A DNA stretch of 6,753 nt from DATJQF01 sp035505995 (GTDB taxonomy: Bacteria; Bacteroidota; Bacteroidia; Bacteroidales; FEN-979), in the NCBI GenBank assembly GCA_035505995.1, contig DATJQF010000111.1, forward strand, positions 1-6,753. The letters are read 5' to 3'. The notes beneath the pieces were generated by a model that was not told where the DNA came from, ran no database searches, and was given only the letters and a program-made list of their open reading frames with translations. The position numbers were made by a program, and so were the translations under genes. Position 1 is the first letter of the stretch. Every line of letters starts with the position of its first letter. Shown here piece after piece: positions 1 to 5,214 of the stretch.

Positions 1-60
1 TGTTTTTTGGGTTTTCTGGTTTTGGGGTTTTGGGGGTTTTGGGGTTTTGGGGTTTCGGGG
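1..60. repeat. G/T-rich tandem array of TTTTGGGG units (G-quadruplex candidate)
   Basis: From 20 to 60 the + strand reads as about five copies of TTTTGGGG. The G runs are at 24-27, 32-36, 41-44, 49-52 and 57-60, separated by four-base T-rich spacers; the last spacer is TTTC. Positions 1-19 look like decayed copies (GGG at 9-11, GG at 18-19), and the array may continue left of the window. Five runs of four or more G with four-base loops satisfy the usual intramolecular G-quadruplex rule on the + strand. The unit happens to equal the telomere repeat of Oxytricha-type ciliates, but the neighbouring genes are clearly bacterial. The array lies about 107 bases before the MFS start codon, so it could affect that gene's transcription or vary in copy number by slippage. 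Its function is unknown. Confidence 0.9.
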
Positions 61-166
61 TTTAAGAGTTTAGGGTTATCATCCCGTATCGACGCTGTCA
101 TCGTCCTCCCGCAGCTTCTTCAGGCCCGGCAAACACTAAACAGGGATCCCTTTCCGTTTAATCCTC

Positions 167-1477
167 ATGGCCGGGTTTACCCTTATCTTCCGTTCCTTCC
201 GGTACAGAAACTACCGCCTGTTTTTCGGCGGGCAGAGCATCTCGCTCATCGGGACCTGGATCCAGAGGATCGCGACCCCCTGGCTGGTGTATCACCAGAC
301 GGGCTCCGTATTTTTGCTGGGGGTGGTCGGGTTCGCCGGGCAGATCCCCACCTTCCTGATCGCGCCTTTTGCGGGCGTCCTCACCGACCGCTGGAACCGC
401 TACCACATCCTGATCGCCACCCAGGTGGCGGCCATGATCCAGGCACTCCTTCTGACGGGTCTCTATTTCTCGGGGACCATTGCCGTATGGAATATCGTCC
501 TGCTCAATATTTTCCTCGGCATCATCAACGCTTTTGACGTACCCGCCCGCCAATCGCTGGTGATCCAGATGGTGGAGAAAAAGGAGGATCTCGGGAACGC
601 TATCGCCCTGAATTCCTCCATGGTCAACGGCGCACGGCTGCTCGGGCCTTCGATTGCCGGGATCCTGATCGCCCTGACCGGCGAAGGGATCTGCTTCCTG
701 CTGAATGCGATCAGCTACATTTTCGTGATCCTGTCGCTCCTGTTCATGAAGATCGCCCCGGAAGCAACCGGCCATAAAAGGTCTCATGTCTTCCGGGAGA
801 TGAAGGAAGGGGTCACGTATGCGTTCGGTTTCGCCCCGATCCGGTATATCATCCTGCTGCTGGGGCTGGTCAGCTTGGTAGGAATGCCCTATTCGGTCCT
901 GATGCCCGTGTTCGCGAAGGAGATCCTGCACGGGGGCTCCCATACCTTCGGCTTCCTGATGGGCGCAGCGGGATCGGGCGCACTCCTCGCGGCGCTCTAC
1001 CTGGCCTCCCGGAAGACCGTGCTGGGACTGGGGAGGATCATCACCCTGGCAGCCGGTATTTTCGGGCTGGGACTGATCGCATTTTCCTTTTCCCGGATCT
1101 TCTGGCTCTCCCTGTCGATGATGGTCATCACGGGGTTCGGGATGATGCTCCAGATGGCCTCGAGCAACACGCTGCTGCAAACCATCGTGGAAGATGATAA
1201 GCGCGGCCGGATCATGAGCTTTTACACCATGGCATTCATGGGGACCGCTCCCTTCGGGAGCTTTCTGGCAGGGGCGTCGGCCAGGTTCATCGGGGCCCCC
1301 GCCACCCTGATGATCGGGGGGATCCTTTGCCTGCTGGGCGCACTGGCCTTTCGCTCCAGGCTTCCCCTGATGCGATCGCAGGTCCGCCCCCTCTTCGTTA
1401 AACTGGGCTATATACCGGAAGAAATGGCGTCGGGGATCCAATCCGCCACCGACCTGACCGTTCCACCGGAAGAATAG
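167..1477 (+). CDS. MFS transporter, MFS_3 / EntS-like exporter family
   Basis: This 436-residue inner-membrane protein belongs to the major facilitator superfamily and is probably a drug or siderophore-type exporter driven by the proton gradient. The sequence shows about 12 hydrophobic segments in two halves (roughly 20-195 and 225-400). The loop between helices 2 and 3 has the MFS motif A form GVLTDRWNR (70-78). FDVPARQSL (123-131), the run NSSMVNGARLLGP (149-161) and RGRIMSFYTM (346-355) after the central loop are typical of the MFS_3 group that includes the enterobactin exporter EntS. The C-terminal tail of about 35 residues is hydrophilic. ATG at 167 is the only plausible start, because an in-frame TAA lies at 137-139 and no other start codon intervenes. 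I see no Shine-Dalgarno site, which is usual in this phylum. The substrate cannot be read from the sequence. The gene appears monocistronic, with about 100 bases before the next gene. Confidence 0.9.
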   Translation: MAGFTLIFRSFRYRNYRLFFGGQSISLIGTWIQRIATPWLVYHQTGSVFLLGVVGFAGQIPTFLIAPFAGVLTDRWNRYHILIATQVAAMIQALLLTGLYFSGTIAVWNIVLLNIFLGIINAFDVPARQSLVIQMVEKKEDLGNAIALNSSMVNGARLLGPSIAGILIALTGEGICFLLNAISYIFVILSLLFMKIAPEATGHKRSHVFREMKEGVTYAFGFAPIRYIILLLGLVSLVGMPYSVLMPVFAKEILHGGSHTFGFLMGAAGSGALLAALYLASRKTVLGLGRIITLAAGIFGLGLIAFSFSRIFWLSLSMMVITGFGMMLQMASSNTLLQTIVEDDKRGRIMSFYTMAFMGTAPFGSFLAGASARFIGAPATLMIGGILCLLGALAFRSRLPLMRSQVRPLFVKLGYIPEEMASGIQSATDLTVPPEE

Positions 1478-1496
1478 CAGCCAGGACCGGCTTTTC

Positions 1497-1535
1497 ATTT
1501 TTGCGCACCATTCAAATAATATTTTTATTTTTGCG
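1497..1535 (+). promoter_or_regulatory. Bacteroidota-type promoter for the DUF3276 gene, with repeated ATTTTTGCG
   Basis: TATTTTTG at 1526-1533 matches the Bacteroidota -7 consensus TAnnTTTG exactly. A TTTTTG at 1498-1503 lies 22 bases upstream and could serve as the -33 element. The 9-mer ATTTTTGCG occurs twice, at 1497-1505 and 1527-1535, 30 bases apart, in a conspicuously AT-rich gap within GC-rich DNA. Transcription would start near 1540 and give a leader of about 35 bases before the ATG at 1576. The element match is seen directly; promoter activity is inferred. Confidence 0.65.
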
Positions 1536-1575
1536 TTGATACCACGACAGGTGAATACTAAATTCCTTAAGCGAC

Positions 1576-1974
1576 ATGGAAGACCATGAAAACAAAGAAA
1601 GGGATCATGACCGGGACCGGGAGGAGATTTTTTCGCGGGCGGTGAGAGCCGGGAAAAGAACCTATTTCTTTGATGTAAAAGCAACGGTCGGCGAAGAGTA
1701 CTACCTTACGATCACGGAGAGCAAACGGCGCTTCAACAACGAGCAGGGCAAGTTCTTCTATGAGAAACACAAATTGTTCCTCTACCGGGAAGATTTTGAG
1801 AAATTCATTAACGGACTGGGCGATGCCATCGAGTTCATCAAGACCGGCAAAGCCCCTGACCGGCCGGAAGTGGTGCCTGTCGACAAAGAGGGCGACAAAG
1901 AGGACCTTCCGGTAGCCGGTAAACATACGGATATCAGCTTCGAGGATCTCTCGGCAGAGCCGGAGGAAAAATAA
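1576..1974 (+). CDS. DUF3276 / PUR-alpha-like nucleic-acid-binding protein
   Basis: This 132-residue cytoplasmic protein resembles the small DUF3276 (PUR-alpha-like) family widespread in Bacteroidota, whose PUR fold binds single-stranded purine-rich DNA or RNA; the Borrelia homologue is a nucleic-acid-binding regulator. The core runs from about residue 23 to 93. It starts with GKRTYFFDVKATVGEEYYLTI (first strands), continues with the basic stretch ESKRRF and the aromatic FFYEKHKLFLYREDF, and ends in a helix, FEKFINGLGDAIEFI. Before it lies a short, highly charged head (1-19); after it comes an acidic, disordered-looking tail (about 97-132). That layout of one PUR repeat with charged tails is usual for the family, which probably works as a dimer. 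The gene has its own promoter and terminator, so it is likely a single-gene transcript. Its target nucleic acid in this organism is unknown. Confidence 0.88.
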   Translation: MEDHENKERDHDRDREEIFSRAVRAGKRTYFFDVKATVGEEYYLTITESKRRFNNEQGKFFYEKHKLFLYREDFEKFINGLGDAIEFIKTGKAPDRPEVVPVDKEGDKEDLPVAGKHTDISFEDLSAEPEEK

Positions 1975-2002
1975 TCCCCATTGAAATCGGATCCTGATAC
2001 CG

Positions 2003-2023
2003 GCTGTCTGCGGACAGCTTTTT
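2003..2023 (+). terminator. Intrinsic terminator after the DUF3276 gene
   Basis: GCTGTC (2003-2008) pairs perfectly with GACAGC (2013-2018) across the loop TGCG, and five T follow (2019-2023). As RNA this is a C(UGCG)G hairpin, that is, a UNCG tetraloop of the extra-stable class, with a U tract directly after the stem. It lies 28 bases after the stop codon of the DUF3276 gene and upstream of the parA promoter, so it should separate the two transcription units. Confidence 0.8.
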
Positions 2024-2070
2024 CGGTTTGAACCCTCTGGAATTCACAATTATCAAAACTTTTCAACAGG

Positions 2071-2114
2071 TTCCGGGTAAGTAGGCGTAAAAATGTAATT
2101 TTGCTTCCGGGTGA
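2071..2114 (+). repeat. Direct repeats TTCCGGGTRA flanking the parA -7 element
   Basis: TTCCGGGTAA (2071-2080) and TTCCGGGTGA (2105-2114) match at nine of ten bases. Their starts are 34 bases apart, a little over three helical turns. One copy lies upstream of the -7 element and one at or just after the expected transcription start. This is the arrangement expected of an operator that closes a promoter. The repeats are seen directly; binding by a regulator is inferred, and ParA, ParB or another protein could be the ligand. Confidence 0.5.
2096..2103 (+). promoter_or_regulatory. Bacteroidota-type -7 element for the parA operon
   Basis: TAATTTTG matches TAnnTTTG exactly and sits 30 bases before the parA ATG. 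Transcription would begin near 2108-2112 and give a leader of only about 25 bases. I see no convincing TTG/TTTG -33 element at the expected distance, which may mean a weak or regulated promoter. The element lies between two copies of TTCCGGGTRA described separately. Confidence 0.65.
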
Positions 2115-2120
2115 CCGGAA
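2105..2120 (+). promoter_or_regulatory. Inverted repeat / GNRA-capped hairpin in the parA leader
   Basis: TTCCGG (2105-2110) and CCGGAA (2115-2120) are perfect inverted repeats around GTGA. As RNA this is a six-base-pair stem closed by GUGA, a GNRA-type tetraloop, ending 13 bases before the parA start codon. As DNA it is a palindromic site on the likely transcription start. Either reading would allow control of parA expression. There is no U tract, so it is not an intrinsic terminator. Confidence 0.5.
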
Positions 2121-2133
2121 AAATCGTCCGTGA

Positions 2134-2937
2134 ATGGGTAAAATCATCGCAATTGCAAACCAGAAAGGCGGGGTCGGAAAGACCACCACGGCTATCAACC
2201 TGGCCGGCGGGCTGGCCGTTCTGGAATATAAGACACTGGTCATCGACGCCGATCCCCAGGCCAACGCCACTTCCGGTATGGGATTCGATCCGAGGAGCAT
2301 AAAGACCAGCATCTACGAGTGCATCCTCGACGATGTGGAGCCCCGCAACATCATCCTGAACACCTCCACCCCGTACCTCGATCTCCTGCCGGCCCACATC
2401 GACCTGGTGGGCGCCGAAGTGGAGATGATCAACCTGCCGAACCGGGAAAAGATGATGAAAAAGGTGACGACGAAAGTCAAGGATGCCTATGATTTCCTCA
2501 TTATCGACTGCTCCCCGTCGCTGGGACTGATCACCATCAACGCCCTGACCGCTGCCGATTCGGTGATCATCCCGGTGCAATGCGAATATTTCGCCCTGGA
2601 AGGCCTCGGTAAGCTGCTCAATACCATCAAGATCGTGCAAACGAGGCTGAACCCGGACCTGGATATCGAAGGAATCCTCCTGACCATGTACGATACCCGC
2701 CTGAACCTCTCAAAGCAGGTGGCGGAGGAGGTGAAAACACACTTCCAGCAGATGGTCTTCGATACGCTGATCAGCCGGAATACCAAACTCGGCGAAGCGC
2801 CCAGCTTCGGGCAGACCATCATGATCCACGATATCAACAGCACCGGTGCGATCAACTACCTGAACCTGGCCCGGGAGATCCTCCAGAAGAACAACCTGAC
2901 GCGCCTGTCGGCACCGGAAAAACAAATCACCCTCTGA
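2134..2937 (+). CDS. parA: Chromosome partitioning ATPase ParA/Soj
   Basis: This 267-residue MinD/ParA-type ATPase binds DNA non-specifically as an ATP dimer and is stimulated by ParB to move the replication origin. The deviant Walker A motif KGGVGKTT lies at 11-18, with signature Lys11 and catalytic-loop Lys16. Walker A' is VIDADPQAN (37-44) and Walker B is FLIIDCSPSLG (121-131, Asp125). The family block QCEYFALEGL (149-158), the basic TMYDTRLNLSKQV stretch (184-196), which corresponds to the DNA-binding region of Soj, and LGEAPSFGQTI (219-229) are also present. Its length and lack of an N-terminal helix-turn-helix match chromosomal (type Ib-like) ParA rather than plasmid type Ia. ATG at 2134 is the only start before the first motif, and there is no clear Shine-Dalgarno site. 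Its stop is one base from parB, so translation is probably coupled. Confidence 0.97.
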   Translation: MGKIIAIANQKGGVGKTTTAINLAGGLAVLEYKTLVIDADPQANATSGMGFDPRSIKTSIYECILDDVEPRNIILNTSTPYLDLLPAHIDLVGAEVEMINLPNREKMMKKVTTKVKDAYDFLIIDCSPSLGLITINALTAADSVIIPVQCEYFALEGLGKLLNTIKIVQTRLNPDLDIEGILLTMYDTRLNLSKQVAEEVKTHFQQMVFDTLISRNTKLGEAPSFGQTIMIHDINSTGAINYLNLAREILQKNNLTRLSAPEKQITL

Positions 2938-2938
2938 T

Positions 2939-3844
2939 ATGCAATCCAAGAAAAAAGCGCTGGGAAGAGGACTGAACGCGATCCTGGAAAGCCCCGAAAC
3001 CGATATCACGTCCCGGGACATATCCGGCAATTACGTGGTCGGAGCCATCGCCCACCTGAACGTGGACACCATTGAATCCAATCCCTTCCAGCCCCGTACC
3101 CATTTTGACGAATCCGAACTTGCCGAGCTCACCCTCTCGATCCAGACGCAGGGCATCATCCAGCCGCTGACGGTGCGCAAGATGGGCTACGACAAATACC
3201 AGCTGATCGCCGGGGAACGCCGGCTGAAGGCTGCACGCCTCGCCGGGATGACCGAGGTTCCCGCTTACATCCGGGTGGCCAACGACGAGCAGATGCTCGA
3301 GATGGCCCTGGTGGAAAACATCCACCGGGAGAACCTGAACCCGCTCGAGATCGCCATCAGCTTCCAGCGGCTCATCGAGGAATGCGAGATGAACCAGGAA
3401 GACCTGAGCCGGAAGGTCGGCAAGGACCGCTCCACCGTCTCCAACTATATCCGGCTGCTGAAGCTGCCCACCGAGATCCAGATCGCCATCCGCGACAAAC
3501 GGATCACCATGGGGCATGCCCGGGCGCTCATCAACATCCCCGACCGCAACACCCAACTGGTGTTCCTGCACCGGATCCTGGAGAAAAAACTTTCGGTCCG
3601 GCAGGTGGAAGACCTGGTACGAAGCCTCTCGGAGCCGGAACCGGCCGTCATCACGCCGCATGAACCGGCCATGCTGCCGGTGAAATTCGAGAAAGCCCGG
3701 GAATCGCTGCATCACCGGCTGAATGCCGACGTGGCCATGAAAGTATATTCCAAAGGCAACGGGAACATCATCATCCCGTTCACCTCCGAGGAGGATTTCG
3801 ACCGCATCGTTTCGCATCTTCAGGGGCAAGAACCAACACCCTAA
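2939..3844 (+). CDS. parB: Chromosome partitioning protein ParB (CTP-dependent DNA clamp)
   Basis: This 301-residue protein binds parS sites near the replication origin, loads as a CTP-dependent sliding clamp and stimulates ParA. The N-terminal peptide KKKALGRGLNAIL (4-16, with Arg10) is the conserved ParA-activating segment. The ParB/Srx domain spans about 36-130, with NPFQPR (48-53), the CTP-binding GERRLKAARLAG (92-103) and ENIHRENLNPLEIA (126-139). A helix-turn-helix for parS recognition lies at about 154-178 (LSRKVGKDRSTVSNYIRLL). After a linker of about 20 residues, residues 248-295 form the usual C-terminal dimerisation domain. All key motifs are intact. No parS-like sequence is visible in this window. 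The stop codon lies six bases from the next gene's start. Confidence 0.97.
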   Translation: MQSKKKALGRGLNAILESPETDITSRDISGNYVVGAIAHLNVDTIESNPFQPRTHFDESELAELTLSIQTQGIIQPLTVRKMGYDKYQLIAGERRLKAARLAGMTEVPAYIRVANDEQMLEMALVENIHRENLNPLEIAISFQRLIEECEMNQEDLSRKVGKDRSTVSNYIRLLKLPTEIQIAIRDKRITMGHARALINIPDRNTQLVFLHRILEKKLSVRQVEDLVRSLSEPEPAVITPHEPAMLPVKFEKARESLHHRLNADVAMKVYSKGNGNIIIPFTSEEDFDRIVSHLQGQEPTP

Positions 3845-3850
3845 CCACCC

Positions 3851-4411
3851 GTGCGTGCCATTCTGCTGTGCCTCACCGTCCTGTTCCTGGCTTCAGGGGT
3901 CAACGCCCAGACCGGCACGCTGAAAACGACCGTACCGGACTCCATCCTCGAGAAGAAGCACTCCCCCACCAAGGCCACGATCATGTCGGCATGCCTTCCG
4001 GGACTGGGTCAGATCTATAACCACAAATACTGGAAGGTCCCGATCATTTATGCCGGCTTCGGCGTCCTCACCTACCTGATCGTCTTCAACACCAACGAAT
4101 ACCTCAATTACCAGTGCGCCTACATCGAGAAGAACAACGGCACTTCCAACGGGAACTACAAATACCTGACCGATAAATACACCGCGGATGAACTGCTCTC
4201 CGGCGTGGAGTATTACCGCCGGAACCTCGAGATCAGCGTCCTGGTCTCCGCCCTCTGGTACGCGCTGAACATCATCGACGCCACGGTGGACGCTCACCTG
4301 TTCACCTATAACATCAATAAAGAGCTGTCGCTGCGGGTCGGGCCCGCCGTCATTAACCGGTATGGCACCCCGGAGGTCTCTTCGGGGATCCGGCTGTGCC
4401 TGGATTTTTAA
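3851..4411 (+). CDS. DUF5683 family exported/membrane protein of unknown function
   Basis: This 186-residue protein resembles the Bacteroidota family DUF5683, which has no established function as far as I know. Residues 1-19 look like a signal peptide (MRAILLCLTVLFLASGVNA, likely cut before Gln20). The family hallmark SPTKATIMSACLPGLGQIYN lies at 38-57, followed by KYWKVPIIYAGFG. Two hydrophobic stretches, at about 64-81 and 126-145, could be membrane helices, with a polar loop rich in Tyr and Asn between them. The protein ends in a strand-like segment with a C-terminal Phe (SSGIRLCLDF). I cannot tell whether it sits in the inner membrane, periplasm or outer membrane. GTG at 3851 is chosen because it directly precedes the signal peptide and sits six bases after parB; the first in-frame ATG comes after the signal peptide. 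Its place between parB and dapB suggests co-expression with partition and cell-wall genes. Confidence 0.85.
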   Translation: MRAILLCLTVLFLASGVNAQTGTLKTTVPDSILEKKHSPTKATIMSACLPGLGQIYNHKYWKVPIIYAGFGVLTYLIVFNTNEYLNYQCAYIEKNNGTSNGNYKYLTDKYTADELLSGVEYYRRNLEISVLVSALWYALNIIDATVDAHLFTYNINKELSLRVGPAVINRYGTPEVSSGIRLCLDF

Positions 4412-4417
4412 TTCACC

Positions 4418-4422
4418 AAGGA
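4418..4422 (+). promoter_or_regulatory. Shine-Dalgarno-like site deciding the dapB start
   Basis: AAGGA at 4418-4422 lies eight bases before the ATG at 4431. It supports this start over an upstream in-frame ATG at 4362, which lies inside the DUF5683 gene and would add 23 residues before the Rossmann fold. Clear ribosome-binding sites are otherwise scarce in this window. Confidence 0.6.
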
Positions 4423-4430
4423 AAGAGGAT

Positions 4431-5168
4431 ATGAAGATCGCGATTCTGGGTTACGGGAAAATGGGTCAGGAGGTGGAACGGCTGGCCGTGAAGCTGGAGC
4501 ACGAAGTGGTCCTGGCCATCGATTCGGATAAGGACTGGGAAACCGTCGGGGACCGTCTCGGGGAAGCCGGGGTCGCCATCGATTTCTCAATGCCAGAAGC
4601 CGCCGTGGAAAATATTTACCGTTGTTTTCAGGCGAATGTCCCCCTCGTGGAAGGCACGACCGGGTGGTACGATAAGCTGGAGCAGGTCATCCACGACTGC
4701 CGGGAACGGAACCAGGCGCTGTTTTACGGGACCAACTTCAGCATCGGGGTGAACCTCTTTTTCGAGGTGAACCGGAACCTGGCAAAGCTGATGCAGCCCT
4801 TCAGCGATTACGAGATCTCCATCGAGGAAACCCATCACATCACGAAAAAGGACTCCCCCAGCGGCACGGCGATCCAGCTGGCCAATGACATCCTGCGGAA
4901 TATCGAGCGGAAGGCCCGGTGGGTGAAGGAGTTCCCCGGCGACCCGTCGGAGCTGGGCATCAAATCGTACCGGACCGAAAACGTCCCCGGCACCCATGTG
5001 GTCCGCTACGATTCCGATATCGATACGATCGAGATCATCCATACGGCGAAGAACCGGAGGGGATTTGCGCTGGGAGCCCTGATGGCCGCGGAATTCCTGC
5101 AGGGCCGGAAAGGGGTCTTTGAAATGAAGGATCTTCTTTCTTCACAAAAATTAACAGAATCAAAATAA
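4431..5168 (+). CDS. dapB: 4-hydroxy-tetrahydrodipicolinate reductase
   Basis: DapB reduces 4-hydroxy-tetrahydrodipicolinate to tetrahydrodipicolinate with NAD(P)H in the cytoplasm, a step towards meso-diaminopimelate for peptidoglycan and towards lysine. The 245-residue product begins with the Rossmann nucleotide loop GYGKMG (7-12). It continues with IDFSMPEA (50-57), EGTTGW (74-79) and TNFSIGVN (101-108). The catalytic signature EETHHITKKDSPSGTA (132-147) has His135/His136 and Lys139 in the positions of E. coli His159/His160 and Lys163. NVPGTH at 184-189 and the tail FALGALMAAEFL at 212-223 fit the substrate and oligomer regions. It is shorter than the E. coli enzyme (273 residues), as in other Bacteroidota. 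The start is set by Rossmann-fold alignment and an AAGGA site. It lies 19 bases after the DUF5683 gene and 46 before lepB, within the same operon. Confidence 0.97.
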   Translation: MKIAILGYGKMGQEVERLAVKLEHEVVLAIDSDKDWETVGDRLGEAGVAIDFSMPEAAVENIYRCFQANVPLVEGTTGWYDKLEQVIHDCRERNQALFYGTNFSIGVNLFFEVNRNLAKLMQPFSDYEISIEETHHITKKDSPSGTAIQLANDILRNIERKARWVKEFPGDPSELGIKSYRTENVPGTHVVRYDSDIDTIEIIHTAKNRRGFALGALMAAEFLQGRKGVFEMKDLLSSQKLTESK

Positions 5169-5192
5169 GAATTAGCATCTACAGGCGTTTCC

Positions 5193-5210
5193 ATACAATC
5201 CTAATACAAT
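5193..5210 (+). repeat. Two ATACAAT direct repeats one helical turn apart in the lepB leader
   Basis: ATACAAT occurs at 5193-5199 and 5204-5210, eleven bases apart, in the AT-rich 46-base gap before the lepB ATG at 5215. There is no TAnnTTTG element and no Shine-Dalgarno site here. The A-rich leader may simply favour translation initiation, which in Bacteroidota depends on weak structure and upstream A residues. A regulator site is possible but unproven. Confidence 0.35.
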
Positions 5211-5214
5211 TTAT

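Noticed and set aside
1..60. A true linear-chromosome telomere or ciliate DNA
   Set aside because: The array resembles an Oxytricha-type telomere, but the adjacent genes are typical uninterrupted Bacteroidota genes with bacterial promoters and a bacterial terminator. A contig-end artefact or a bacterial repeat is more likely.
78..140. A possible C-terminal gene remnant on the minus strand (reading LKKLREDDDSVDTG then stop)
   Set aside because: Only 18 codons are open between stops, there is no start with a context, and no family is recognisable. It could be the trace of an old gene but cannot be supported.
7..537. A + strand reading frame through the G/T array into the MFS gene
   Set aside because: It translates the repeat as Gly/Phe/Trp/Val low complexity and then overlaps the MFS gene out of frame, giving an Arg/Pro-rich shadow.
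1479..1502. A possible terminator after the MFS gene (AGCC/GGCT followed by TTTTCATTTTT)
   Set aside because: The stem has only four base pairs with a six-base loop and the T tract is interrupted, which is too weak to call.
158..1684. A 508-codon minus-strand reading frame opposite the MFS gene
   Set aside because: It lies almost wholly antisense to a well-supported transporter. Its product is dominated by His, Asp, Gln, Gly and Pro with no recognisable domain, as expected for an antisense frame in GC-rich coding DNA.
2927..3829. A 300-codon minus-strand reading frame opposite parB
   Set aside because: It mirrors ParB codons and has no family signature; ParB is unambiguous on the + strand.
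2134..3844. A parS site near parA/parB
   Set aside because: I looked for the TGTTNCACGTGAAACA-type palindrome across the window. There is no CACGTG core, so any parS must lie elsewhere.
4362..4430. An upstream ATG extending DapB by 23 residues
   Set aside because: The extension overlaps the end of the DUF5683 gene and is Arg/Ser-rich. The ATG at 4431 has an AAGGA site and directly precedes the Rossmann fold.
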